Position numbers and translations under genes: made by a program | Assembly (NCBI GenBank): GCA_965601825.1 | Contig: OZ271839.1 | Span: 2,418,001-2,482,000 of the forward strand | Length of the DNA stretch: 64,000 nucleotides | Direction: 5' to 3' | Origin: HXMU1420-13 sp965601825 | GTDB lineage: Bacteria; Bacteroidota; Rhodothermia; Balneolales; Balneolaceae | The notes under the pieces: generated by a model | Database searches by the model: none | What the model saw: the letters and a program-made list of their open reading frames with translations, nothing else | Told to the model about the DNA's origin: nothing | Shown here: one piece after another, positions 43,325-52,806 of the stretch | Position numbering within the stretch: the stretch's first letter is position 1 | How the letters are laid out: every line of letters starts with the position of its first letter

Positions 43325-43360
43325 AAGACTCAGTTTTTAACCTTATCAACTGAGTCTTTT
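43325..43360 (+). terminator. intrinsic terminator after tonB paralogue 2
   Basis: AAGACTCAGTT (43325-43335) pairs with AACTGAGTCTT (43348-43358), with a short T run after. The sequence overlaps the last codons of the convergent response-regulator gene (stop at 43330), so the hairpin is coded into that gene's 3' end. Confidence 0.8.
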
Positions 43361-43692
43361 AGTATATTGTAACTAATAGGTTTAACCAGATAGTCAACAA
43401 ATTCAATTGCTTCAGCTCTTTCTCGGTTATAAGCATCTGAATTTCCTGTTATGAAAATGACAGGTATATTTATTTGATCGTTTTGTAGAGTACTTACAGC
43501 ATCAATACCGTCAACATCATCTTCAAGCATGATGTCCATCAAAATAAGATCCGGATTTAATTCCTTAGCGCATCTAATTGCTTCACGACCTTCAGTAACA
43601 GTTGCGACAACTTGCATATCCATCTTTTCCATCATTTTTATGAGGAGTAGAGAGAGCACTTTATCATCTTCAACGATAAGAACTTTATTCAT
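43330..43692 (-). CDS. CheY-like response regulator receiver domain (single-domain)
   Basis: 120 residues consisting only of a receiver domain. The phosphoacceptor is D53 (LILMDIML), the acidic pair is D9/D10 (EDD), and the conserved Lys is in VKPIS (~K104). Thr in FITGNS is also conserved. With no output domain it acts through protein partners or as a phosphorelay step. No histidine kinase is nearby. The 281-nt region upstream (43693-43973) holds a palindrome and no gene. Confidence 0.9.
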   Translation of the reverse strand: MNKVLIVEDDKVLSLLLIKMMEKMDMQVVATVTEGREAIRCAKELNPDLILMDIMLEDDVDGIDAVSTLQNDQINIPVIFITGNSDAYNRERAEAIEFVDYLVKPISYNILKDSVDKVKN

Positions 43693-43802
43693 ATTTGGGT
43701 CGCGATAATAATTGATTTTTGCAATCGGAATCGAAGGTACGGTACTGTTGTACTAATTGCTATCCTTAACTAAAACATTATATGAAACTAACTCATTGTA
43801 TC

Positions 43803-43816
43803 ATCAATTAATTGAT
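43803..43816. promoter_or_regulatory. perfect 14-bp palindrome in the AT-rich intergenic gap
   Basis: ATCAATTAATTGAT in the 281-nt gap (43693-43973) that contains the response-regulator promoter and the 3' end of the PrxQ-like gene. The rest of the gap is AT-rich with no gene or hairpin that I can support. It could be an operator, but chance is a real alternative at this base composition. Confidence 0.25.
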
Positions 43817-43973
43817 AGTATTTCATTGAAATTTAGATCTAAATGATGGAGATGCTTCATACCCAAAGTTTATCGGTAGATTGAATGTATTATTAAATGA
43901 GAAACAGTACAGAAAGTAATAATTCTTATAATATATATTATGTAAAGTTGTGTTGTTTCAATGAACAACTCTC

Positions 43974-44441
43974 TTATTCTATTGAAGCCAAAGTCTGCTG
44001 GATTTTAACGAAGTCAGGCATAACATCATCCTTATCGTGAATCTCTTCATATCTCACAATTCCCTCTTTGTCAATTACAAATGCAGATCTTTTAGAAACT
44101 CCTTTCATGCCATAGTAGTCTTTATATAAACACCCATAAGATTCAGATACTTCTTTATTGAAGTCACTTAGTAGTTCAAAATTTAGATTCTGCGATTGTT
44201 TAAATGCTTTTTGTACAAATAAGCTATCAATACTAATCGCGATAACTTCTGCATTTAGAGAACTGTAGATCTTCATATTATCTCTTGTGTTGCATAATTC
44301 TTCTGTACAAACACTGGAGAACGCTAAAGGATAAAAAAGTACTACTATGTTGTTTTTACCTTTGTATTCAGATGTATCAACAAATTCGAAATTGCCGTTT
44401 TGTAAACGAATTGAAGGCGCTTGTTTTCCTACTAAGCTCAT
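43974..44441 (-). CDS. peroxiredoxin, PrxQ/BCP type
   Basis: A 155-residue thiol peroxidase. The peroxidatic cysteine is C45 and the resolving cysteine is C50 (SSVCTEELC), the C-x4-C spacing of atypical 2-Cys PrxQ. The block FYPLAFSSVC keeps the FxxxC surroundings, although the usual TxxC Thr is a Ser. It reduces hydroperoxides using thioredoxin. Its start overlaps the stop of the membrane gene upstream by 4 nt, so the three genes der, membrane protein and PrxQ form one unit. Confidence 0.9.
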   Translation of the reverse strand: MSLVGKQAPSIRLQNGNFEFVDTSEYKGKNNIVVLFYPLAFSSVCTEELCNTRDNMKIYSSLNAEVIAISIDSLFVQKAFKQSQNLNFELLSDFNKEVSESYGCLYKDYYGMKGVSKRSAFVIDKEGIVRYEEIHDKDDVMPDFVKIQQTLASIE

Positions 44442-45055
44442 ATTGTAGTTTTATTCATTTTAGATACAGACACCTTTCTAAAGCCAATTGCACCTAGAAG
44501 CATTCCAACACCCATCAAGATTATTGAAATTGATTTAATCTGTTCGAAATCTGGTAGCTCAATAAACCAAAATCCAATAAATGCGATTAAGAATACTATA
44601 CACGACAGTAGCAATACTGATCGATGTTTATACATTAAATGATTGATTGAAATAACCAATAAACCAACTAGTATAGCTCCCCCCTGGTATGTAATTCTTA
44701 ATAAGTCTTTAACAACATCCGCTTCAATAATCATTGGATAAAAGAAAATACCAACTAATGGTAGCATAGTCATAGGCATTGGAAAGCGGGCAAAAACAGG
44801 CTTAGAGTTCCTGGTCTTTACAAAAAGCCCGCACAAAACTAATGTAATAGCAATTAAATCCCCCCATTCTCTAGCAAGTATTGAATTTATTTGTTCAAAG
44901 TATCCAAGAGTAATGCCGATGAGAAAACTTAGAATTGCTAAACCAAAAAATAGATTGGAAAGAGATTTTGCCTTATAAGCAACACTTAATAGTATTATAA
45001 AAGATGGAACTGCAAGGGCAATTAGTGTTACATCTAACCAATTAATATCAATCAT
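44438..45055 (-). CDS. integral membrane protein of unknown function
   Basis: A 205-residue protein with about seven hydrophobic helices and short basic loops (KTRNSKPVF, MYKHRSVLLL, GFRKVSVSKMNK). I recognise no family. It lies 4 nt after der and overlaps the PrxQ gene. It could be a small permease or a membrane-bound electron carrier, but nothing in the sequence decides. Confidence 0.7.
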   Translation of the reverse strand: MIDINWLDVTLIALAVPSFIILLSVAYKAKSLSNLFFGLAILSFLIGITLGYFEQINSILAREWGDLIAITLVLCGLFVKTRNSKPVFARFPMPMTMLPLVGIFFYPMIIEADVVKDLLRITYQGGAILVGLLVISINHLMYKHRSVLLLSCIVFLIAFIGFWFIELPDFEQIKSISIILMGVGMLLGAIGFRKVSVSKMNKTTI

Positions 45056-45059
45056 TACA

Positions 45060-46367
45060 CTATTTCTGTCTGAAGGTCATTGTTATTGGTACTCCAGTAA
45101 ATTTATATCTTTCTCTAAGCTTATTCTCTAAAAACCTGCGGTAATTTGGTGGCATATCCTGTGGACTATTCATAAAGAACTTAAATACAGGCGGGTTCGA
45201 TTTAACCTGACTCATATAACTTATTTTTAATTGCTTACCCCGCTTCATTGGCAATGGTCTACTATGCAATAAATCTTCAAGGTAATCATTCAATTCAGAT
45301 GTACTTATTTGTTTCTGCCTTTCTTCAAGAACAACATCTGCCATTTCTATTACACGATGAATTCTTTTTTTATTTAATGCAGATATGGTGATTACCGGGA
45401 TGTAACTCAATTGTGGAACAGATTCATAGATATAATCCTCAAATTCTTTAACCGTATTTGTGTCTTTATCTTCTATTAAATCCCACTTATTGAGTACGAT
45501 TATCAGTCCTTTATTAAATATTTCAGCCTCTCTTAAAACGCGCTTATCCTGGTCTTCAAATCCTCGCACTGCATCAAGTATTAATACTGCGATATCACAT
45601 TCTCTGATAGCTTTTTCAGTCCTAACAGTACTATAAAACTCAATGTTTTCCTTAACCTTAACCCGCTTTCTTAATCCGGCAGTATCTACAAGTATGTAGT
45701 CTTTTCCATTAAAGTTTAGCCTGCTATTTATGGTATCTCGGGTTGTACCTGCAATATCCGTTACAATGGATCTTTCATCATTTAGCAATGCATTTACAAG
45801 ACTACTTTTTCCAACATTAGGGCGCCCTACAAAAGCTAGTTTAGGAGCATCATCTTCAGGATTAGCCTCTGGTTCGGGAAGTAGTTCAACTACCCTATCT
45901 AATAGTTCTCCGGTTCCTGATCCACTAATTGCAGAAATAGGAAAAATTTCTTCAAAACCTAACTCATAAAACTCTGAAGCATTTAGGCGTCTTTCTTCAT
46001 TATCAGACTTGTTAGCAATAACTATAACCGGCTTATCCTGTTGTCTAAGTACCGCTGCAACCGACTTGTCTAAAGTATTAATACCCTTTTCAGTATCAAC
46101 TACAAATAGAACTACATCTGATTCTTCCAAGGCTAAATGTACTTGTTCACGGATACCAACTACCATTACATCCATATCATCGGGTAAATACCCACCAGTA
46201 TCAATTACAGTAAAATCTGTGCCATTCCAATAAGACTCCCCATAATGACGATCGCGAGTTACTCCATATTCGTCGTGTACGATTGCACGTCTTTCACCTA
46301 TTAAACGATTAAAAATTGTTGACTTACCTACATTTGGTCGGCCAACTATAGAAACAACAGGAAGCAT
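45060..46367 (-). CDS. der: ribosome-assembly GTPase Der (EngA)
   Basis: A 435-residue protein with two tandem TRAFAC GTPase domains and a KH-like C-terminal domain. The P-loops are GRPNVGKST (~8-16) and GRPNVGKSS (~180-188). G3 is DTGG and DTAG, and G4 is NKSD and NKWD. It acts in 50S subunit maturation. First gene of a three-gene unit with the membrane protein and PrxQ. It is divergent from the small gene at 46430, with 62 nt between. Confidence 0.98.
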   Translation of the reverse strand: MLPVVSIVGRPNVGKSTIFNRLIGERRAIVHDEYGVTRDRHYGESYWNGTDFTVIDTGGYLPDDMDVMVVGIREQVHLALEESDVVLFVVDTEKGINTLDKSVAAVLRQQDKPVIVIANKSDNEERRLNASEFYELGFEEIFPISAISGSGTGELLDRVVELLPEPEANPEDDAPKLAFVGRPNVGKSSLVNALLNDERSIVTDIAGTTRDTINSRLNFNGKDYILVDTAGLRKRVKVKENIEFYSTVRTEKAIRECDIAVLILDAVRGFEDQDKRVLREAEIFNKGLIIVLNKWDLIEDKDTNTVKEFEDYIYESVPQLSYIPVITISALNKKRIHRVIEMADVVLEERQKQISTSELNDYLEDLLHSRPLPMKRGKQLKISYMSQVKSNPPVFKFFMNSPQDMPPNYRRFLENKLRERYKFTGVPITMTFRQK

Positions 46368-46429
46368 TTATCAAATTGAATTAGTAGTTTGACCAATAAT
46401 ACGGATTAAATAACTCAAGACGATATAGA

Positions 46430-46669
46430 ATGCTAAATAGCTTTTATGAATTATTTGGATTTTTTGGAGCCCTACTCCTGTCATTGGTTCTATTCGTTTT
46501 TTTCATTTTCTGGATTGCAGGCATTGCCGGCATAACACTTCCCGTAGATGGTGGAAAGCCAAAATTTAATAAATGGGAAGTTTTCGTAGCGATATTCATT
46601 CCTATATATCCAATCTATTGGTTAATCCGTGATATCTTTGAGCAGCATATGTTTATGAAGAAGAACTAA
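46430..46669 (+). CDS. small two-helix membrane protein
   Basis: A 79-residue protein with two hydrophobic helices (~8-35 and ~52-68) separated by a loop containing GKPKFNKWE, and a C-terminus MFMKKN. It fits exactly between der and the convergent helicase gene, 1 nt from the latter's end. The frame looks genuine (sensible helix-loop-helix composition), but there is no clear ribosome-binding site. Function unknown. Confidence 0.55.
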   Translation: MLNSFYELFGFFGALLLSLVLFVFFIFWIAGIAGITLPVDGGKPKFNKWEVFVAIFIPIYPIYWLIRDIFEQHMFMKKN

Positions 46670-46670
46670 T

Positions 46671-48686
46671 CTATTCTTCAAGCATTTTATTATCGCCTTC
46701 CAGCAAATTAGATTCTTCGTAAGACAACATCCAGGGCTCTAATACTGCACCATCAAGATTATCTAAAAAGCGACTCGGTTTAGTGAAATAGTCACCGTAA
46801 CTAGAGTATGCAATTGCCGGATAAGAATAATATAGCATCTCCTTCGCGCGAGTTGATGCGACATAAAGAAGCCGTAATTCTTCGTCTAATTGCTCTTCAT
46901 CTTCAATTGAGTACGACGATGGAATAACGCCATCCAGACACTGTATGATGAAGACATGCTCCCACTCTAAACCCTTTGACGAATGAATTGTACTTAATAC
47001 CAGAGGTGGTTCATCGTGCTGTTGTTGCTCTGTTTCAACTGCAGTTCGACTAATTGGATCTAATGCGAACTCTCTTAGCATTTCTGCGAGATTCGAATAT
47101 CCACTTACTAAACCCACAAAAACATCTAAATCTTTCAATCTTTTTGGATAATCATCATACCTCTTTTCACAAAAACCTTTATAGTAATTAACAATTTCCT
47201 GCATAATTTCTGATATACTTAGTTCACTGTCTTTCAATGAAATAAGCATTTTACTTAAAACTGAAATTTGTTTCATATATGCTTTACTGACCGCTTCAGA
47301 TGCATCCAAATCATATGGATTATTCGCCAGTCTTATCCAATCAAATAAGTCTTGTGCGGTCTTAGGACCAATTCCATCAATCAACATTAGAATTCTATTC
47401 CAGGCAAGTGTATCCATCGGGTTCACTAAAACCCTGACATGAGCTAAAACATCTTTGATATGTGCAGCTTCGGTGAATTTTACACCTCCAAACTTCACAA
47501 AAGGAACATTCTTTTTATTTAACTCGATTTCTAAATCAAATGAATCTCTTCCATTTCTAAATAATATTGCAATTTCATTCAGTGGTATACCCTGCTCTCT
47601 TAATTGAAGAATAGCCTGGGAAACAAATTGGCTCTGTTCATTATCAGTTGATGCTTTAACCAGGGCTGGAGTCTCTCCTGCTTCTTTACTTGAGAATAGA
47701 GTTTTGTTGAATTTATAATTTGCTTGATTTAGAATTTCATTTGCTGCATTCAAAATCAATGGCTGTGAACGATAGTTCTCTTCAAGCTTAATGAATTTTG
47801 TATTCTCAAATAAATCTGGAAACTGCATGATATTTTGATGATCAGCACCTCGGAAAGAATAAATGCTTTGGGCATCATCACCTACTGCCATTACATTACC
47901 ATGAACAGCGGATAAAAGCATTGTGAGTTCAGCCTGTAATTTATTAGTGTCTTGATATTCATCTACTAATATGTATTCATGAGATGAAGAAACTGCTAAT
48001 CTTACTTTTTCATTGTCTCTCAATAGCTTAACACTCTTCTCTAGTAAGTCATCAAAATCCATTACAAAGTTCTGAGTCTTATATGCTTCATACTCATACC
48101 AAACTTCATTGATCTTATCAATCTGTTCCAGGAATTGAGGATATAAATCGCTTACTGCTACCCTTAAATCAAGATTCTTGTTCTTTGCAGAACTGATTAT
48201 AGTTAGTATTGTACTTTTATTAGGGAATCGTTTGCTCTTTTTATGCAATCCTAACTTGGTTCTTACATGCTGCAATACTTCTAGAGCATCTCCGGTATCG
48301 ATAATGGTAAAATCATTCGGATAACCAATCTCATTTGCATATCGATGTAACAGTTGACTACAATAAAAATGAAAAGTCCCTCCTTTTACTCTCTTACAAC
48401 GATCATCAAGAATTGTGGTAGCTCTTTGAATCATTTCTGAAGCAGCTCGCCTGGTAAACGTTAATAAGAGTATCGAAGACGGGTTTACACCTGATTCAAC
48501 TAATCTAGCAACTCGATAAACCAGCGTTCTGGTCTTACCGGTACCGGCCCCGGCTATAACTAACGAATTACCCTTATTAAACATCACAGCTTCATATTGC
48601 TGATCATTTAACAGCTCTCTGTAATTGATACTATAGTCAATGGGTTTAACTGGACCTGTGTCTGCTTTGAGTATGAATTTTTTCAT
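46671..48686 (-). CDS. UvrD/PcrA-family ATP-dependent DNA helicase
   Basis: A 671-residue superfamily 1A helicase. Motif I is GAGTGKT (46-52), motif Ia FTRRAASEM, motif II DEYQD, motif III GDDAQSIYSFRGA, motif IV NYRS and motif V HSSKGLEWE, with YVASTRAKE as motif VI. It is shorter than full PcrA/UvrD (about 720-750), and the C-terminal Tudor-like tail is missing or short. Role in repair or recombination is expected. It is divergent from tdk, with 147 nt between. Confidence 0.94.
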   Translation of the reverse strand: MKKFILKADTGPVKPIDYSINYRELLNDQQYEAVMFNKGNSLVIAGAGTGKTRTLVYRVARLVESGVNPSSILLLTFTRRAASEMIQRATTILDDRCKRVKGGTFHFYCSQLLHRYANEIGYPNDFTIIDTGDALEVLQHVRTKLGLHKKSKRFPNKSTILTIISSAKNKNLDLRVAVSDLYPQFLEQIDKINEVWYEYEAYKTQNFVMDFDDLLEKSVKLLRDNEKVRLAVSSSHEYILVDEYQDTNKLQAELTMLLSAVHGNVMAVGDDAQSIYSFRGADHQNIMQFPDLFENTKFIKLEENYRSQPLILNAANEILNQANYKFNKTLFSSKEAGETPALVKASTDNEQSQFVSQAILQLREQGIPLNEIAILFRNGRDSFDLEIELNKKNVPFVKFGGVKFTEAAHIKDVLAHVRVLVNPMDTLAWNRILMLIDGIGPKTAQDLFDWIRLANNPYDLDASEAVSKAYMKQISVLSKMLISLKDSELSISEIMQEIVNYYKGFCEKRYDDYPKRLKDLDVFVGLVSGYSNLAEMLREFALDPISRTAVETEQQQHDEPPLVLSTIHSSKGLEWEHVFIIQCLDGVIPSSYSIEDEEQLDEELRLLYVASTRAKEMLYYSYPAIAYSSYGDYFTKPSRFLDNLDGAVLEPWMLSYEESNLLEGDNKMLEE

Positions 48687-48783
48687 GTCAAAAAGTACAA
48701 AATCATACAGATATGTAAAAATTATGTGTAACCCATTTTTACTGAATCAATTTCGCAATTATTATTTCTTTCCATTCATTACT

Positions 48784-48807
48784 AAGCCCGATATATTTGG
48801 GCTTTTT
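48784..48807 (+). terminator. terminator-like hairpin in the tdk leader
   Basis: AAGCCC (48784-48789), nine bases, GGGCTT (48799-48804) and five T's, ending 27 nt before the tdk ATG. No plus-strand gene lies upstream that would need a terminator, so it may be a leader attenuator for tdk. The minus-strand reading lacks a T run. Confidence 0.6.
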
Positions 48808-48833
48808 ATGAGGCATTTATCAGGAAATATTGA

Positions 48834-49496
48834 ATGATTAACGAACCTTCGTTAGCACCTAAAGAATTTGGCTGGATAGAAGTTGTATGTGGCGGTATGT
48901 TCAGTGGAAAAACAGAAGAATTAATTCGTCGTGCAAAAAGAGCCCATATTGCAGGACAAAATGTTGTTGTGGTTAAACCCGCAATCGATAAGCGATACAG
49001 CGATACAGAAGTTGTATCACATAACGAAACAGCATTACCAAGTATCTTGGTTGATACTGCAGATCAGATTGTGCTCTTAACAGGTAACTCGGATGTAGTT
49101 TGTATAGATGAAGCTCAATTCTTTGATGACCGTATTGTTGATGTTGCAAATTCTTTAGCTAATGATGGGAAAAGAGTTATAGTTGCCGGTCTTGATATGG
49201 ACTTCAATGGAAAACCATTTGGCCCAATGCCTTATTTATTAGCAATTGCTGAGTTTGTTACAAAACTACATGCTGTATGCAGCGAAAGTGGCGCTATGGC
49301 TAACTTCTCCCAGCGAGTTATTGAAAATGAGAATACGGTACTTGTTGGTGAATATGATGCTTATGAACCACGAGCGCGCCATTGCTTCCGCCCTTCTATT
49401 GATAAACGTAGAGGAAAACCCATTCGACCATTCATACTTCCAAAGGGAGACGAATCAGAAACTGAACCAACAACAGAAAATCAAACTCATTCCTAA
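48834..49496 (+). CDS. tdk: thymidine kinase (type II)
   Basis: A 220-residue homotetrameric-type thymidine kinase phosphorylating thymidine to dTMP. The P-loop GGMFSGKT is at 20-27, CIDEAQFFD is the Walker B/DEAQ block, and the lid-zinc region is near the C-terminus. It has an unusual acidic-polar tail (DESETEPTTENQTHS). Its TAA overlaps the start of the nucleoside transporter by 1 nt (TAATG), so uptake and phosphorylation are coupled. Confidence 0.96.
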   Translation: MINEPSLAPKEFGWIEVVCGGMFSGKTEELIRRAKRAHIAGQNVVVVKPAIDKRYSDTEVVSHNETALPSILVDTADQIVLLTGNSDVVCIDEAQFFDDRIVDVANSLANDGKRVIVAGLDMDFNGKPFGPMPYLLAIAEFVTKLHAVCSESGAMANFSQRVIENENTVLVGEYDAYEPRARHCFRPSIDKRRGKPIRPFILPKGDESETEPTTENQTHS

Positions 49497-50827
49497 TGGA
49501 AAATGTCCTGCGAGGTATGCTAGGGATGGCTGCCATAATTGGTGTTGCTTATCTCCTCAGCAAAGATCGAAAAAGTGTTAACTGGCGATTGGTGGTAACC
49601 GGCCTGTCCATTCAATTTATACTTGCTGTATTTATTCTAAAATCAGAAACTTTAACCGCTTTTTGGTCACCGTTGGGCTGGCCAATGAAGTTTTTTGAAG
49701 TTGTAGCTAGTTTCTTTGTTGTTGTTCTCCAGTATACTACTGAAGGTGCTGGTTTCTTATTTGGATTTCTGGGAAGAGGTCCAGAATTCGAAGATAGTGT
49801 AGGTGTAATATTTGCTTTTCAAATTTTACCTACTATCATCTTCTTTGCCTCGCTGACCTCCATTTTATATCACTATGGAGTATTACAAGCTGTAGTTCGA
49901 GTCTTATCCAAAGGAATGCAAAAATTATTGGGTACTTCAGGTGCTGAAACCCTATCGGTAATTTCGAACATATTCGTTGGTCAAACCGAAGCTCCATTAG
50001 TCATTAAGCCATTTATTGATAAGATGACTAAATCAGAATTACTCGCAGTAATGACCGGTGGAATGGCAACAATTGCCGGAGGTGTAATGGCAGCTTATGT
50101 TGCAATGCTAGGCTCTTCTTTTGCAGCTGCTAATGGTTTAGAGATTGCTGAAGCACAGCAATTGTTTGCAGAAAGACTTCTTGGAGCTAGTTTAATGGCT
50201 GCACCTGCTGCTTTAGTCATCGCAAAGATACTTCAGCCTGAAACTGAAGTATCAGCTACATCAGGTGACGTAACCATGGTTGTGGAAAAAACAGATGCTA
50301 ATGGAATTGATGCTGCAGCAAGTGGAGCTGGAACAGGTTTATCGTTAGCATTAAATGTTGGTGCAATGCTACTTGCTTTTGTTGCACTCTTAGCAATGTT
50401 CAACGGTTTATTTGGTTGGGTTAGTGATCTTACCGGATTAACAGATGTAATCGGTTCTAAGTTAACTATCGAAATGTTACTCGGCTGGGTAATTGCGCCT
50501 ATTGCCTGGATTGTTGGTGTTCCATGGGAGGATGCAACGAATATGGGCTCCCTCCTGGGTACAAAGATTGTATTGAATGAATTTGTTGCCTATCTCAAAC
50601 TGGCAGAAGAAGTTACTGCAGCTTCAATAGGTCCCAAAACTATTGCAATGGCTACTTTCGCACTTTGTGGATTTGCCAATTTCTCCTCAATAGCTATACA
50701 GATTGGTGGAATTGGTGGTTTAGCACCTTCAAGAAAGTCAGACTTAGCCAAATTTGGTTTAAAGGCTGTTTTCGCTGGTACGATGGCAAACTTAATGACT
50801 GCAACAATAGCCGGAATGCTATTCTAA
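49496..50827 (+). CDS. concentrative nucleoside transporter (CNT/NupC family)
   Basis: A 443-residue transporter with about ten membrane helices. The CNT signature region includes ISNIFVGQTEAPLVIKPFI and the MTGGMATIAGGVMAAYV block, and near the end ALCGFANFSSIAIQIGGIG. It imports nucleosides with sodium or protons. The direct overlap with tdk suggests thymidine or deoxynucleosides as physiological substrates (inference). Confidence 0.95.
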   Translation: MENVLRGMLGMAAIIGVAYLLSKDRKSVNWRLVVTGLSIQFILAVFILKSETLTAFWSPLGWPMKFFEVVASFFVVVLQYTTEGAGFLFGFLGRGPEFEDSVGVIFAFQILPTIIFFASLTSILYHYGVLQAVVRVLSKGMQKLLGTSGAETLSVISNIFVGQTEAPLVIKPFIDKMTKSELLAVMTGGMATIAGGVMAAYVAMLGSSFAAANGLEIAEAQQLFAERLLGASLMAAPAALVIAKILQPETEVSATSGDVTMVVEKTDANGIDAAASGAGTGLSLALNVGAMLLAFVALLAMFNGLFGWVSDLTGLTDVIGSKLTIEMLLGWVIAPIAWIVGVPWEDATNMGSLLGTKIVLNEFVAYLKLAEEVTAASIGPKTIAMATFALCGFANFSSIAIQIGGIGGLAPSRKSDLAKFGLKAVFAGTMANLMTATIAGMLF

Positions 50828-50853
50828 ATACTTAAATAACTATTCATCAAAAA

Positions 50854-52806
50854 ATGACAAAAACTGCTCTTTCTATTTCATCTTTGTTATTGGGAGTTGT
50901 GTTTCTAAGCTGTTCAGGAAGTAAAGAAACTTCCAATGTTCAAGATTTACCTGATAATGTTGTCGGGATTGTAGGTGAAGTATTTGTGACCTACGATGAA
51001 CTGAGAGACAATTTCATATCAGGAAGTATAGAAAAAAACTATTCTCAAGAAGGCTTAGTTGAATTCCTGCCAATCTATCTGGACTTTAGAGGAAAGCTAC
51101 TTGATGCTCGCGCAATCGGTTATTATGATGACGAACGCATCAAAAATGAATATGAGCTTTATTCAAAACAAGCGTCTTATGCTTATTGGATGGATCGTGA
51201 AATTAGACCAACTAAATTCGCTGAATTCAAAAATAGATTCGATTACCTCGTAAAAAGTAGGCATGTTTTAATTGCTGTTGATCAAAGTGCTTCCTCTGAA
51301 GACACATTAGCTGCCTATAACAAAATTATGGAAGCACGTGAAGAGTTTTTAGCAGGTGCTTCCATGCAGGAATTAGATGCTCGCTTTTCGTCTGTGCGCG
51401 ATGGTCGTTCAATGGGTGGCGATTTACCCTGGTTTAGAGTTGGAAATACCGTACCGGAATTCGAAGACGCATTGTATTCTTTAGAAGTAAATGATATTTC
51501 AATGCCGGTTAGAACACAATTCGGTTATCATTTAATTTTCATTGAAGACAAACGAGAAAGACTACCCTCTCGTGAATTGTCACATATCTTTGTTCGGGCA
51601 AATTCAGATAGTACAAAAATTGAAGATGCATATGCTTCTCTAAGTACTGGAACTAGCTGGAATGAAGTAGTTACTCAGTTTACCGAAGACACTCCCTCAA
51701 TTAGAAATAATGGGTATATAGGTTGGATAAACTATGGAGATCGTTATGACGGAGCTTTTATTGATTCTGTGTATTCAATCGATCCTGGCCTTGAATATTC
51801 CACTCCTGTCAAATCAGTTTACGGATACCATATTTTTAAAATTGATTCTGTTCAGGCATTCGAAAATGAAGAGGCTCGTGATGCCTTTATAATGACACAA
51901 TTAGAGGAGTCGAACTCATTCCAAGAGAACAATGGATTTGTTGTTGATTATTTACTCGACAGATTCGGTGCCATATCATATGATAGAAATGTTGACAAAT
52001 TTTCAGAATACATCGCCACCTTAGATACACTTTCATTTGTTGATATCGAATTACCGGATAATTTATTAACGCTTCTCTCTCTGGAATTTGATGAGTATAG
52101 ATTCACACTAACGGAATATTTGATTCATATAATTCTCAATTATCCATTAGAAACCAATATGCAGTATTCACCTCGCTGGTTTGAAGCTTTTAAGCAAGCG
52201 AAAGTTGATGAAAATCTTACTGCCTTGACTTTAAAAACCTTTCCGGAATTTGATCAACAAGTTAAAAGCTATCAAGATGGACTTGTTGTTTATCAAATAA
52301 ATGAAGATTCAGTTTGGAGTACAGCTACTGTTGATACATCGATTCTTTTTCAAAATTATGAAATGAATTTGGATGATTATCAATACAATGAACGATATCA
52401 TTACTATATGATTACTTCCAGTCGTGATACTTCGCTGGATCGCGCTATCGAATTCATAGAAAATGGAAACTCTCCTGATAGCGTACTTTCAAACGGCTTT
52501 TTGGTTGGAGTAATCTCCGATTCTACAGGTGTTTTCCAGGGAGAGCCCTTTACCCTTCTATCAGATATGAAAATTGGAGAAATCTCAGAACGGTTTGAAT
52601 ACAGCAATAGGAAAGGTCACTTTTTGCTGGTTGATATAATACCACCTCGCGCAATGACCTTTGAAGAATCATTCAATCGTTTAGCCTCAGAGTATCAGCC
52701 CATACGAGAAGAAAAGTGGCTAGAACGAATTCGAAAAACATACAATATTCGCTCATTTCCGGAAGTTTTAGTTACACAATATCAAGCTGAACAGAATTCA
52801 CAGTAA
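50854..52806 (+). CDS. PpiC-type peptidyl-prolyl isomerase lipoprotein with two parvulin domains
   Basis: A 650-residue protein. The lipobox FLSC puts lipid at C20. A chaperone-like N-terminal segment is followed by two parvulin domains (~130-235: KSRHVLIA, GGDLPWFRVGNTVPEFE, FGYHLIFIED; and ~240-335: LSHIFVRA, GYIGWINYGDRYDGAF, YGYHIFKID). The last ~300 residues are a further alpha-rich domain. It is probably outer-membrane-anchored on the periplasmic side and helps fold or deliver proteins. First of three related genes. Confidence 0.88.
   Translation: MTKTALSISSLLLGVVFLSCSGSKETSNVQDLPDNVVGIVGEVFVTYDELRDNFISGSIEKNYSQEGLVEFLPIYLDFRGKLLDARAIGYYDDERIKNEYELYSKQASYAYWMDREIRPTKFAEFKNRFDYLVKSRHVLIAVDQSASSEDTLAAYNKIMEAREEFLAGASMQELDARFSSVRDGRSMGGDLPWFRVGNTVPEFEDALYSLEVNDISMPVRTQFGYHLIFIEDKRERLPSRELSHIFVRANSDSTKIEDAYASLSTGTSWNEVVTQFTEDTPSIRNNGYIGWINYGDRYDGAFIDSVYSIDPGLEYSTPVKSVYGYHIFKIDSVQAFENEEARDAFIMTQLEESNSFQENNGFVVDYLLDRFGAISYDRNVDKFSEYIATLDTLSFVDIELPDNLLTLLSLEFDEYRFTLTEYLIHIILNYPLETNMQYSPRWFEAFKQAKVDENLTALTLKTFPEFDQQVKSYQDGLVVYQINEDSVWSTATVDTSILFQNYEMNLDDYQYNERYHYYMITSSRDTSLDRAIEFIENGNSPDSVLSNGFLVGVISDSTGVFQGEPFTLLSDMKIGEISERFEYSNRKGHFLLVDIIPPRAMTFEESFNRLASEYQPIREEKWLERIRKTYNIRSFPEVLVTQYQAEQNSQ

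Noticed and set aside
46671..48686. Helicase component of a defence island
   Set aside because: The motifs match housekeeping UvrD/PcrA helicases, and no nuclease or other defence gene lies near.
48640..48837. A 65-codon plus-strand frame upstream of tdk
   Set aside because: It begins inside the helicase gene on the other strand, includes the tdk leader hairpin and has no ribosome-binding site or protein-like composition.
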